DNA of 64,000 bases from Apostichopus japonicus (Eukaryota; Echinodermata; Holothuroidea; Aspidochirotida; Stichopodidae), in contig NC_092580.1 in NCBI RefSeq assembly GCF_037975245.1, forward strand, positions 21,314,501 through 21,378,500. The letters run 5' to 3'. Both the position numbers and the translations under genes were made by a program. Position 1 is the first letter of the stretch. The number at the start of each line of letters is the position of its first letter. Below the pieces are notes generated by a model. It worked only from the letters and a program-made list of their open reading frames with translations, did not search any database and was not told the origin of the DNA. Positions 23,501-35,000 of this stretch are shown one piece after another.

Positions 23501-26183
23501 ATCTTTTCTTTCTTTGTATCCAAAGTGTTTTTAGTAAGGTTGAAAATTTCACCTGTCATAACAAAAGCAATAAATACCTCTCCTGAATAGTTAATTTTCA
23601 GTTCAAAGTGGAAAGCTAAAATTATGCTACATTCAAAGATGAGGATAGTAGCAGAAAAACAAAATTGGTTATCATTAATGCTTAAAATTGCAGTCTGTAT
23701 TAAATCTTATCATGTTGTAATATCATTTATATCATGTTTGTGACAAAATCTCCTTTGTTACATTTTTGGCTTAAAATTGGCAACCAGTTTCATTTATTTA
23801 ATGTTTTTTTCTCTGCTCTCTGATCAAAGCTGAATTTCAACTTGGATGACACAGTCAAAGATGGGATCAATAGTGCCATTAAGCGTTACACTGAACAAAC
23901 TTCACGGCTGTCCATGCAAGCTCTCAAGTACGATAAATATGGTAAAAATCTTCTCAAAAAGGGAGGAGTGAGTCCTGATGGTGTCATGCAACTTTCATTC
24001 CAGGTGAATATTTAAGTCTTGTATCACTGCCATCACTACATGAGAACATAATTACAACATCTGCTCTTTGTATAGGAATAACTTTTAATGATGTCATCTT
24101 TTACATTTTACTACTGAAAACTATACCAAAAAAAATGCCCTTTTCATAATTTTTTTATTTATGATTTGATAAAGATGTGATTTCACAAGCAATGAGACCT
24201 GAAGATCTGTTTTATTATTCCTGGCTTTGTTTTGTGTACATAGATTTTGCTAATGGTGCTTCAATGTGTCTAGAGTGCAGCAGTTGAGGGAATTGGGCTA
24301 AAATAACAATTAAACCAAGTTAGCTAATGAAAGACAGTGTACCACTTGCCAACCGTTAAGTAAATCTAGTTGGACCGCTTCAAGTCGGCCCACTACACCT
24401 TCCTTCTTTGCCCATCCCTTATACCCCTTTGCTAGAATTCTTTCGTCATTTCTCAATCGTTAATTTATTCTTCAGATGGCACACTTTCAGCAGTCAGGCG
24501 GGAAAGTAGCTCCCACCTACGAATCGTGCAGTACGGCAGCCTTCAAGCACGGCCGTACTGAGACGATACGCCCAGCCACGGTAGAGACCTTACGCGCATC
24601 TCAAGCATTCGCAAGTGGCTCCAGCGTCAGCAATGAGGAGAAGAAGAAACTCTTGAAAGATTGCTCCAATAGACATAACCAATTAACAAAGGAAGCTGCC
24701 ATGGGTAACATTATTGAATTCTTTTCATTGCCCTAAAAACCAGGAACAATTTGTTCTCAATTTCTGGTGGTTATGTTGAGTATCTCATTCATCTCTTTGG
24801 TATCCTCTAGCCACGGTCTGTATTTATCTTTGACGTGAGCCAGATATGAAACATTTCTTGGGAGTAAAGGGCCAGGGAGATGCCATACATAGATCGACCA
24901 ATACGCTGGGCAGGCGGGTAGGTGTAAAGGTAAAGGCTTGCATGGTTTATACAGTGGATATGTTTGTATCTAAAGGAAATAAAGACTTTATCAAGAGATT
25001 TAGACTGTTCTTGGGACATGAATAATAGTACTAGACACTGTATCAAAATATTCTTACTCAAGCGTTCTTTCATGGCTGAAGATATTAAAAACAAACATAA
25101 CCATGCAACTGCTCTGGAGCTTTTGGATCATTCAAAGTACCAGAATAACTTAGGATGTATTCCTGTGATTGATTTTCACTGACATTTTAAGACGGTGGTA
25201 GAACTGTAACAAAATATTGCATTTTAATTTCATACCATTTTTGGATATCTAGAGTTAATGGCTGAAAATGGACTGGGGTATTCCCCTCCGACCCCTCACC
25301 CCCCCCCTTTTTCCAGATACCTTTTTTTGTCTCGTATTTGGAATGAAACCAGTTAAACAATATACACAGCCAGAACCCTCAAATTATCATTTCTACTATA
25401 GATGATGTTACAGATCCTGCAAACCCTGAAAATGTCAGATTCTTGACAGATATAGCATATAACGTTCAAGTGTACAACATAATGCTATCTGTTCCTACTG
25501 TTCGCACTTCCACCTACTGTATGGGGAATGTTGCTTTGCTAGATCAGCTCCACAACTCTGGAACATACTCCCCTTACATCTGAAAACAATCCAGCATGTG
25601 TCAACTTTTCAGAAAGAACTCAAGACAATCTTATGCATGAATGCGTATTCATTTGTTTGATAACTGTTGTGTCCATTTTGGGTACTTTGCTCCTGCAGCG
25701 CTTCTGAGCAGTTTTTTTTAACTGGATAAGAGCGCTTTACAAATTCTTATATTATTATGATTTATTATTATTATAACACCACAGTGGTGCAGTTTTTATG
25801 CATGTCATCTCTCTAGGTAGACCGTTTCCTGATTTCAATTTTTTTTCCTCCACGTAGGCCAAGGATGGGATCGCCATCTGTTTGCTCTGCGCACTCTTGC
25901 CGAGCAGAGTGGCACCAAACCTAGCATCTTCTCTGATCCAGCGTACATCAATATCTGCCAGATCGTTCTCTCCACGAGTAGCATATTTTCTCCGGCTGTT
26001 CTGGCCGGTGGTTTCGCTCCCGTTATTCCCAGCGGGTACGGTATCGGTTACTACCCGGAGGAAGACACCATGATGATGGGCGTGACCACTTACCCAGAGT
26101 CATCCAGTGGTAGTGACTTCATCGAATGCGTCAGGAACAGCTGGGATCAAATCCATGAGGTATTGACAGCTGCCAAAGACTAG
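17578..26183 (+). CDS. CPT2: Carnitine O-palmitoyltransferase 2, mitochondrial
   Basis: Twelve coding exons: 17578-17649, 18208-18257, 18597-18793, 19157-19216, 19556-19659, 20275-20408, 20898-21100, 21681-21954, 23064-23256, 23830-24003, 24476-24704, 25858-26183. All have GT/AG junctions in consistent phase; the total is 2016 nt, 671 aa (human 658). The enzyme of the inner mitochondrial membrane converts acylcarnitine and CoA to acyl-CoA for beta-oxidation. The N-terminus ([17 protein letters not shown]) is basic and acid-free, like a matrix-targeting peptide. Family blocks include [47 protein letters not shown], the catalytic FEHAWGDG (His at about residue 387), [24 protein letters not shown] and LSTS near the C-terminus followed by GYGIGYY. 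No frameshift or missing catalytic residue was seen. Confidence 0.97.
18950..19065 (+). other. Possible LINE-tail-like fragment
   Basis: One frame reads [19 protein letters not shown], which resembles the WNxLP segment near the end of LINE reverse-transcriptase proteins. It is short and isolated in CPT2 intron 3. Confidence 0.2.
20424..20771. repeat. Tandem duplication, 178-bp period, in CPT2 intron 6
   Basis: The unit starting TCGTTAGCAAGTTTT at 20425 recurs at 20603 with scattered substitutions, including the shared block GCGATGCTTTTCGTCTTTCC. Similar frames on the - strand of the two copies explain the paired short ORFs there. Confidence 0.85.
22255..22345 (+). mobile_element. tRNA-derived SINE-like sequence
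   Basis: GGGTAGCTCAGTTGGTGGAG is a clear tRNA D-arm/A-box. It is followed about 40 bases later by GGTCATTGGTTTGAATATC, a diverged T-arm/B-box. The anticodon and acceptor arms do not fold cleanly, so this is a tRNA-derived SINE head rather than a functional tRNA. It lies in CPT2 intron 8. Confidence 0.55.
22640..22800. repeat. ~24-bp minisatellite (CCCTACAACCCCTTGTCT-type)
   Basis: About six imperfect units of CCCTACAACCCCTTGTCTAG in CPT2 intron 8. This explains the proline-rich short frame on the + strand. Confidence 0.8.
23285..23432 (-). mobile_element. Dispersed retroelement end with hammerhead-like core
   Basis: The left part matches 13768-13825 and the right part matches 33262-33347. 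Read on the - strand, the right part has TTGAAGA, a GATCC/GGATC stem with a five-base loop, then GAAACGTC. That is the order of a hammerhead ribozyme core. Penelope-like retroelements are known to carry such motifs in their repeats, but no reverse-transcriptase or GIY-YIG coding sequence was found here. It lies in CPT2 intron 9. Confidence 0.5.
25430..25785 (+). pseudogene. CR1/L2-type LINE 3' end fragment
   Basis: One frame encodes [19 protein letters not shown]..., then [11 protein letters not shown] and a stop near 25660. This is the typical C-terminus of CR1/L2-clade reverse-transcriptase proteins (RSFxxxAPxLWNxLP...FKxxLKTxL). It is followed by GAGCGCTTTACAAATTC and a TTATTATT tail, the usual L2/CR1 3' end. 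Upstream frames are disrupted. It sits in CPT2 intron 11. Confidence 0.7.
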
Positions 26184-26384
26184 TTTGATTTGATATATGT
26201 CTGCCCTTCAAAGATGCGTATAATGTATCTCAATCAAATAGCTAAACTTGCTTGAACCCTGTTTGCGATGACTTTAATATAAACACCTGTAAATTACAAG
26301 GTTTCCATTAAAGTATAGGGTGTGTCAACAATTATGACCTCCATACCTTATTGAAATTTATTACAAGAAAGGTTGAACAGTATA

Positions 26385-26512
26385 CAAATAATGAATGGTT
26401 TCCATTCGTGCAATAGTGCAAATATTTCATGAGTTGAAAGATGGAACAAATTACATCTTTCAACGAATGAAATATTAGCACTATTGCACGAATGGAAACC
26501 ATTCATTATTTG
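26385..26512. repeat. Long hairpin (foldback) in the CPT2 3' region
   Basis: The left arm begins CAAATAATGAATGGTTTCCA and the right arm is its complement with only a few mismatches. Each arm is about 58 bases, around an ~11-base loop. If CPT2 mRNA reads through to the signal near 26795, this would form a long stem in its 3' UTR. Confidence 0.85.
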
Positions 26513-26794
26513 TTTCATACAACACCTTCAAAATTGGATATAATTGGATGTTAAATGCACTCATGCAACAGATTGTTTTGAAATATTTCTCATTAGGCAA
26601 TTAAACCCATTCTGCTATAAATATGTTGGCTAAGAATACCTCCTAGGTTTTTTTTTTTTTCAGACAGACAAATTATCTACCAACTTTCTGAGGAGTATTA
26701 AGCAGTAATCATCATTTATAGGTTCATCACGCACTGTGTCTGATAAAAGATGCTGTGATTGTTTGGCCATACAGTATTATGAAATATCATCAAA

Positions 26795-26800
26795 AATAAA
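26795..26800 (+). terminator. Candidate poly(A) signal of CPT2
   Basis: AATAAA about 610 bases past the CPT2 stop codon, beyond the hairpin. Other weak variants are present, so it is only a candidate. Confidence 0.35.
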
Positions 26801-27519
26801 TCACAGGCTAACAGAGCACATGGGGATTGTCTCCTTCCCACTGGGTTCTTGAATGGCCCTGGTGCTCAGTAATTTACATTACTTAAAGTGAAATGAAAAC
26901 CATTTTGAGAGGTGGATAAACTATCGGAGATGCCTAGCTTTTGCTAGCTTTCTTCCCTTTGTGGGGGATGTCGGAAAGAGTAAATTGTATATCAATACTA
27001 GATTACAGTAGGATAACATTACGATTAAAAATGGTTTATTTTCAAATTAAACTGTTCAGTATGTCAGGTTTAACTTACAGTGTTTAATGTTGTCAATTTT
27101 TGTTGAATAATTTCTGTTGACTGGAATTTTTTGGAAGAAAAGTTTTATGAATGAAAAACATTTTCTTTTTTAAATTTAAAATTTGGGGGTTGGTGAAGGG
27201 TACCCGATATGTTAGTTATGTCTTTCATAATTTTAACGTTAGGTCAGTATGTAACTTATATGTAGTATGCTATTGTATTGAAATCACATTGGTTTGCACA
27301 TTAACACTGTCAATGTCAGGATATGATGGTCTTACAAAGTATGAACTGTGTGCCATGCATTATTAATAATTCTTGGGAAGGTGTGCTATGAATTATGACA
27401 TTGCATCATACAATGTATGTATACCACAGGGTAATTATTTTAATGAAGATTTCATGTGTCAAAATCTGTTAGTATTCACTAGAAACATTTCTCGTCTGTA
27501 ATGTAGAAGTTAGCACATT

Positions 27520-27624
27520 GCCTCACTCATTTAAACTTAAAGAGTGTGAAGACTCACGCAAAAAGAAACGTCTTATGCCGGTAATCTGACCTAGTTTCGA
27601 ATGAGGTGTAACAGAAGTGTTAGA
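27520..27624 (-). repeat. Inverted copy of the window's left end
   Basis: 27577-27624 is an exact reverse complement of bases 1-48. Weaker similarity, including GACGTTTCTTT and GAGTCTTC, continues down to about 27520 and correspondingly to base 105. The match runs off the window at base 1, so its full length is unknown. Confidence 0.85.
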
Positions 27625-27747
27625 CACCACCATCGATCCCAGAAAACACGCACACAGCTTGCTACCTTCGGTAATTAGACACTAGTGTACAGTCAGTACA
27701 TACAGCTGCGGTCAATACCTACAACACAGTGTACAAACGATACAGCC

Positions 27748-27780
27748 ATGGACATCTCAGGTCCAGCTAAAGATAACAAG
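27748..27780 (+). CDS. Possible first coding exon of an unidentified gene
   Basis: ATG in a good context (gccATGg) encodes MDISGPAKDNK, followed directly by a consensus donor (AAG|GTAACA). About 120 bases of non-repetitive leader and the inverted repeat lie just upstream, which would fit a promoter. No downstream exon was recognised on the + strand before CFAP20DC begins on the other strand, so the product is unknown. It could equally be a chance ORF or an alternative exon. Confidence 0.3.
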
Positions 27781-30700
27781 GTAACACGTTTCATTACTGT
27801 CTGCATTTTGTAGCGACAAGCAGAAAACTTCACTTGCAAGCAACGGAAAGTTAACTTTTTCCGAGCGCGGTTTGGGGCGAGTCTTCAATGCCTTTAAAAC
27901 TTAGTCAAAAGTCTCTGTAAAAGGTCAGTACCATCGTGATGGTAAACTGCAATACAAGTGTTTTGAAGCATAATATGAGAGGACAATATACCAAGGCATT
28001 AGGAAATTGTCCCAATCAGCTGTTCAAAACCAACTGATATTGAATATTCATTGTAACAGGTTAGTTTTATCAAAAATAAAAATTATACATGTACATGCCT
28101 TTTGATAAAATGGATGGATATAAATTCAGGACTGGCTGGTCTGATTGCCTTGTGACTTAACAATACTGCATAAACCAGACAAATAAATTGTCTATGTTGT
28201 GTAGAGAGGTAGGTAGTTGAAAAAAATCAAAGTCCAAACTTCTTGCAATAAATTCGAAATCACTCTTTTATTCTCAGAAGTTGTCATGAAAATGGTCAAA
28301 CCTTATTTCATAAAGTATTCTCTCAAGTAGAAAACCTACGCATAATTTTATCTATTTTGCATATATGAATATCATTAAAATGAGAATAATAAGTGCAATG
28401 AAGACAGTGTTTCTTTCTTTTTTCCTTTTTTTTATATTATTTCTTTGCAAGTTTGGTGCCAAAATATATTATTTCATTTGTAATTCCTTCATATCTCCAT
28501 AAATACATCACAAAACAGCAAACAATAGGAAATGGCCATATGAAATTTGATATAATAAAGTAGATTACACTAAATTCTTATCTTCCGAAAGATAATCTTT
28601 AAAAGACACAAGATCAAAAAACACCATACAGAGATCAGAAAGGAAACTCACCACGTCGGCTTCTGTCACTTTGTCAAGCTCTATATCAAATAACGGAAAA
28701 AATAAGTAGTCGAAACAAGCAATTTCCAAGAATATAACCTACTAAAATTTCAAACAGTCGATGTCATATTAAGTTGACATGAAGATTGGCATGTTGATCT
28801 GTGATGTCCTAATGGGAATGTGTCCTGTTCTCGTTTTAGTTTTTATAAATTCTACTTCGATGCAATTCCAAATACTTGAAATCAAATATTAAATTCCAAG
28901 AGTACTTGATCATACCTGATAAGAACATAAATTCTATTAAAGGCTGTAACACCAAGAAACAAACTTATTGTAACAAACGGTTGTAACAAGAGCTGTTCAA
29001 GGCTATGTAAGCTTTTTAATTAAAAAAAATGAAAAGTGGACGGCTTTTTTCCTTTTGCAGTTGAGACTAATAAATGACTTGAGATCTAATAAATGACATA
29101 GGCATAAGTAGTGACTAGGGATGACAAGAAAGAGATAATAAAAAAAAATTAGGAGTCACTTTTATGAATACAATCTTAGCCTGCTCCACAATGAAGAAGT
29201 ACCTATCTTCTCATTACTACCGAATATTTAATATTGGGTTTAGTTACATACAGCATCACATCCATTTTAAACAGAGTAGACCACAATCATTAAAGACACT
29301 GTCAAATGCAGAGTGACCTTAAGAATATTCTCAATAGTTAAGATGGAGAATTGATAAGTATTTGAAATTATGAATTTACTTTTATAATTTTAATTTTTTA
29401 ATATATACTGCAACTTTGAACACGTAACAAAACATTGATGTCTGAAACCATTCTCAGTTTCACTCTCTTGAAAAGTGCAGGTTAAATTTAACGATTTGAA
29501 AAACATAGAGTCATTGTTATCTCATTCAGAAGACATCCTTCCTGTGACAATAATACTTTTAATTAATTAATTAATGCAATTTAAATTTTCCTATGTTGAC
29601 ATCTTCAACCCCCAAAATGTTTGAATTATCTTCACAAACTGAAAAATAATTGGTCTTTTGTACATAAATTTGCCTTTATTGTATTTATAGTATGGTTGGG
29701 TCTAAATTAATACCTTGAGAAAACCTGTAAATAATTAAGTTTTCAATTTGAAATAATGACGTGTACCAAGGAATTGTCTACAACGACTTCCATGCACATC
29801 TGCACTTTGTCAGTACGGGTGAACATTTTGTTATAAATTTTATATAACTCACCTCTATATTCTTATAAATAATGAATTCCTCATGCACACATTTCAAAGC
29901 TGCATTCTGAGTTCAGAATCATAAATTTTGTGTGTTTGGACACTTAAATTCAACGTAGGATTATTAGCTAAACAAGTCAAGATTCATTTTAGATAATGAT
30001 TTAAAAAAGGCAAACATTGTTTAAAGTTTCCAAATTTATATTTCCAAATAAATGTGTTTAATATTTACCATGTAACAGTGTCTGGTCCACAAAACATAGG
30101 GAATTGATTCAACTTAATTAATTAAAGGAGGATGTCATATAACTTTGTCACTTGCAATGGTATTTTGATTACTATTCAGTTGACTTGTAAAAATTAACGA
30201 CCAGACTCCAGCGACTGATTTAGGTTTCTAAGTCTGTAATAAAAGGCCACCATTTAAAATTTCCATTTGATGGAATATTATAAAAAACCACATACTCCTC
30301 ATGTGCTAAGATGTGGTTCAGTACATTTGAAAACATCCCTAACAAAGATCCTTTGAATATCCTGGTTCTAAATAAGGCAACCTTTTGACCTCAAAACAAA
30401 TAATTAATTAGTAAATACCTAAATACTTAAAGATATGCTTAATATAGGAATTGAAAATAATTTCTTTTCTTTTGCAAATTATTTATAATTTAATAATTCA
30501 TTCATTCATTTAAAAATATTTTAGGATAATAGGATGAATACAATGAAAGTCATTAGGCAAATAGAATAATTTAATGTTTTAATTTTATATGGAGTGCTTC
30601 GGCTACAAATATATCTATTTATAATTTTTCAAGAATTAATGTTTGATGAAAGAAAGAAACTGCAAGGTTTTGTGTATACTCAAGGCAATCGTAAATACGG

Positions 30701-31814
30701 AATGCAATGCATAAGTCACTATAGATTGTCATAGACAAATGTACCCAAAAAAAACCTATAAAAATGTATATTCCAAAAAATGTGCTACATAAGGTGTTGG
30801 TACAAAGGACACTTCATTGCTGCAAGAAATCAATCCTGAACAGTTTTAGGCAATGGTGGTACAGAAAATAAAACTTTGTCATTGTCAAACTGGACGGACA
30901 AACAAGTTACTTGAACATCCAAATGAAAACATAACCGAAGTTGTACAAGAGGTACATTAAACTTTTAAGTCACATCAAATGTTATCCAAAAAAAAGTCAC
31001 TTTCCTTATAAGTTAATACATAGCAATTAGTCACACTTTAGGGAACATATGCAGAGGTAACAAACGCTGTTTATGGGTTGGTGTACAAAAACAAAAAAGT
31101 AGTGTAAAAGAACCAACTTTTGAATCAGGTTGAACGCAAACCTTTATACAAAAAGGAAATCATTTCTTTCAAAGTTAAAATCTTCACTTTAGTCCAGTCC
31201 TTTCTGAAAGATTCGGCACCATACAGGAAATAAAGCTTTCACTTTTTGATATGAAGACTCTCCCTCAAATGCAATTGTTTCAACTCTCAGTATTTACAAC
31301 ACATCTTTATGAATTCATGCCCACAACAAAGAAGCATAAAAGTCTCTCCCCATCCCCCCCCCCACCCTACTAGAGAATATGTGGCAGTCATTTGACATAA
31401 CATGGTACACACTGAAGCATAACTACCTTGTGGATTTTTGATTTGCAATAAAAACATAGTATGTTAGTTAACTCCTCACACATTACACCAGGTATTATGG
31501 TATTAGCCACAAACAACATTTGTGGGAAACAAACTTTTCTGCACAGAATATGACCCAAGCTTGTAATTGGAGTATAAACCAAACACTTGTAGACAACATA
31601 CATACGTCATCATTAGACAGATGGTTATACAATTATCTGTAACTATTACCACTATTACACACAAACATACAACCCCAACACAACACACAGCCTCAACTCA
31701 AAGAAGACAAATAGAAACCCTGATCATATTTCACCTTCCTATTGAATATTCATCAACAGAGAGCCATCTTGAATATGGATGAGCGACTTATCACATATCT
31801 GTCATTTGCAGCCA
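27781..31814. other. Gene-poor AT-rich interval
   Basis: No recognised gene apart from the doubtful - strand frame at 28565-28738. The right part is probably the 3' UTR and downstream flank of CFAP20DC. No confident poly(A) signal was chosen because AT-rich matches are many. Confidence 0.5.
28565..28738 (-). CDS. Doubtful small exon/ORF, function unknown
   Basis: A 57-codon frame preceded by a TAG acceptor and ended by TAA. Its middle reads LFDIELDKVTEADVV, which is protein-like in composition. A consensus donor (GTG|GTGAGT) falls inside it, so it might be a ~90-base exon ending there. The N-terminal part is rich in aromatic residues. No family was recognised, and the segment may be a transposon remnant. 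Confidence 0.2.
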   Translation of the reverse strand, partial: VIFLEIACFDYLFFPLFDIELDKVTEADVVSFLSDLCMVFFDLVSFKDYLSEDKNLV

Positions 31815-32025
31815 CTATGCCAGTTCATAGTACTTCCCTGTCACAGGATCAAAGTAACAATTGAGGCAGGGATCATACAGGAGGTCCAATTCATCTTCTC
31901 CATGTACATCTGGACCTGTCGTCAACACCCCAGATGACCCACCTTCACTCCCCGTAGACGATGCTTGCCTCTGGTAACCAAGACTGCCTCCTGAGAGAGG
32001 TATAAATATTAGGGTAATTGATATA

Positions 32026-32065
<40 letters not shown>

Positions 32066-35000
32066 AAATGGCTGTAACTTTCCTGCAAATTGAAAATTAA
32101 AAGACACTGTCCCAGTTAATCACAACATGAGTATTAAATGAAATATTACGGAATCTGTGCATCCTGAAATAAGTTGCCACAAATACTCATCTTCATTTTG
32201 TTAGTATTAATTACAATATTTCAATATCAGACTATAGTTTGGAACATTTTGTCCTTTTCTTCAATTAAAAAATAAAAGAAGCTAACAAATGCTTCTGTTA
32301 GTAACTAATAGTATCAAACAACTTTCACCAAAAATCTGCTGGTTTAGACATGAGAAATAAAATATTGTTGATACCTGCTGGATTCTCCTTTCCAGGAGAG
32401 AGTTGCTCCACCAACACCTCTTCTTTCATCTTCTCACTGGGCAGAACTATAGGAGGACTAAACAAGTTTCCCCAATCTCTGCATCAAGGTGAAATAAAAG
32501 AAGCCCATCACAAACAAATTGGGTACATCTTCAGACTGTCAAGACCAGACAAATCTTTACTTTAGGGGTGGCGTTTAGGGCGGGGGGAGGACAGGTGGGT
32601 GGGGTTGTAATCTGTTAGTGACTTGCTGGCTAGAGGTATCACTGTCATGTTAGCAGTCTCTTACATATTTGTACAGTCATGTGTGTCAGTAGCTTGTTAG
32701 TCAGTTCCTAATTACACTAATTGGGACAATCCGTATCCTCCCTCCTTCAGTATCTGTGCTTGAGGGCATCTTAGACAGTCAACATTCATGTGAGGTTGGT
32801 TACTGCAAGACTACTAAAGTCATGAATATTTATGACTGACAATGAGACATAGCTCCATATGCTCTACAGAGATCATAACTTCACGCACAGGCACACAGCC
32901 GTACACACATACAAATTAAATACTTGACGAAACGAGGAATTGATTTCACAAATTGTTACAGTAATTCTTAATGAGATTTTGGTGGTATTGTGATTTATAA
33001 ACGCTCCTCTACTTATTATGACAAATATTCATACAGACTAAATACTATAAGAAACTTTGTGAGTCAATTTGGGGATAAACAATTTTGATGCTATGCGATA
33101 TGAAAGAACATAATATGTCACACCAATGCAATTCAATGGCTTTTACACGTCAACTTTCATTTCAAGTAGATTGTAAAAGCTTTATCAATAAATACTCATA
33201 TGGAAACAAGATATAACTGAATGCAATCACCAACTATTTCCTTGTTAATCTCCATTTATGTTGTGTAAAAGTAAGTTGGCCTGACGTTTCAATCCTAGCA
33301 GGATCTTCTTCAGAGGCTAAATGACAAGTAACAGTAACAGAAGGGTCAAAAACCACACACAGAATACAGACAGGTTAATTTATCATTTATGTTATAAGGA
33401 TAATCTTGGCTATTGCCTTGATCAATTTAGATGATTTACTTAGGTTTTGGGAAGCTGGATAAAACACAAACAAAGCACAAAAACTTATTTCTTCTATGTG
33501 ACTGTGCATTGGTAGTGATGATTTAGGGAAACTGCAGAAAGCAGTGATGCAACACATCACAATGTGTAGAGGCATAATATTATTCTCTGTGGATGTTCAT
33601 TCTTACCGTGGATTAGACTGCATGAGTTTTTCTTCAGCTGCAGGGAAGTGCATCTCATCTTGGAATCTGTGGCCTCTTTTATTTACATCCTATCACAAAA
33701 AAATGAAAAAGAAAAACACAATACTTTTAACCAGGAGAACAGCTCATATAGAAAAATAAAAACAATTATTTCACATGTATCGTTTCAATGGTGCACTAAA
33801 GCAGATATGATAAGTACACATATATGGCAAGAACAGCCAATGACGTTAGCTACAACACTGATTGTAAAACTGAGTTTAACATTTCTTGTGCACAGCTGGA
33901 TAGAGTTGGAGAAATATGCTTTGCAATTACATATGACTCACATCAAGGAATAATTCATCTCTATTGCGTAGCCAAATGCTATGTAAAAATAGACAAATTT
34001 TTGCACCACAAATGCATGCATGTACACAGCAGCTTTGTACACACTGTAACATATAATTGTCAATATATATTATGAGAACTAAAATTCACGAACCTCCTCA
34101 GTGCTACACGAAATGTGAATACTAAATGCTCATGGAGTCATTGATTCTTCTGGTATCACACAGCAAAATGCTATTCAAAGAGGTCAACTTGCTACACAAA
34201 TGCATAGATGTGTAGCAGTTCTTGTAACAAACAACCTTTATACTTTCAATATTCTATGATAAACAAAAAACCCATTAGCTATTTGAAATTGCTATTCAAA
34301 ATGTGTACACTAAAATAATTCTACTCATGCTCTCCACAACCAAAATGAGACCTTTGTCATTTATTACTGACTGTCCAAAATAAATCTAAAAAAAAAAAAA
34401 AATGGTTTAAATTTGATGAAATCTCACAGGGGGTTTCCAGGTACTGAATGTTGTGGTGGTGTCATCACTAGAACTACTGAGATCGTCATCACCGTAGTTA
34501 TGAAGCTCAAAGCTATTGTTCGCCTCTGGTCCTTTGTCTTCTTCGTACATTTCTTCAAGTTGCTCTCTTTTCAGACTGGCGAGCATCTTAGCCTCCAAAG
34601 AGGATGCTAAGGAACTGCTGTTGGAATGGTGCTTTCTCCAGTCATAATCCTTAGAATAAATTAGAAGTAAACAAATAAACAAACACCAACATCGGCACAT
34701 AAATGTATTTAAAACTTATCTTTTCATCATTTACTTTACAGACTGATTTTGTTATTATTTTGTCTAAACGTTGTCGTCGATGTCATCATTATTATTTTAG
34801 AATATAAGGAGGAAAAGTAAACCTCTACTCCAGCCCCCATCTACCCACCTTACATAAAATATATTTGTAATTCATAATATTTTACTATAGTCCCATGTAA
34901 AGTGTTTTGAGATATTCTTTGATGTAAAGTGTTATACAATCATCATCAGGAAGAGTAAACACTACTCCAGCCCCCCCCCCTCCCCTACTCTACCCTCCTT

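Larger units (their letters stand above)
26184..27519. other. CPT2 3' UTR and downstream DNA
   Basis: No coding exon recognised. It contains the foldback at 26385-26512 and an AATAAA at 26795-26800 that could end the CPT2 transcript. The remainder is AT-rich unique-looking sequence. Confidence 0.5.
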
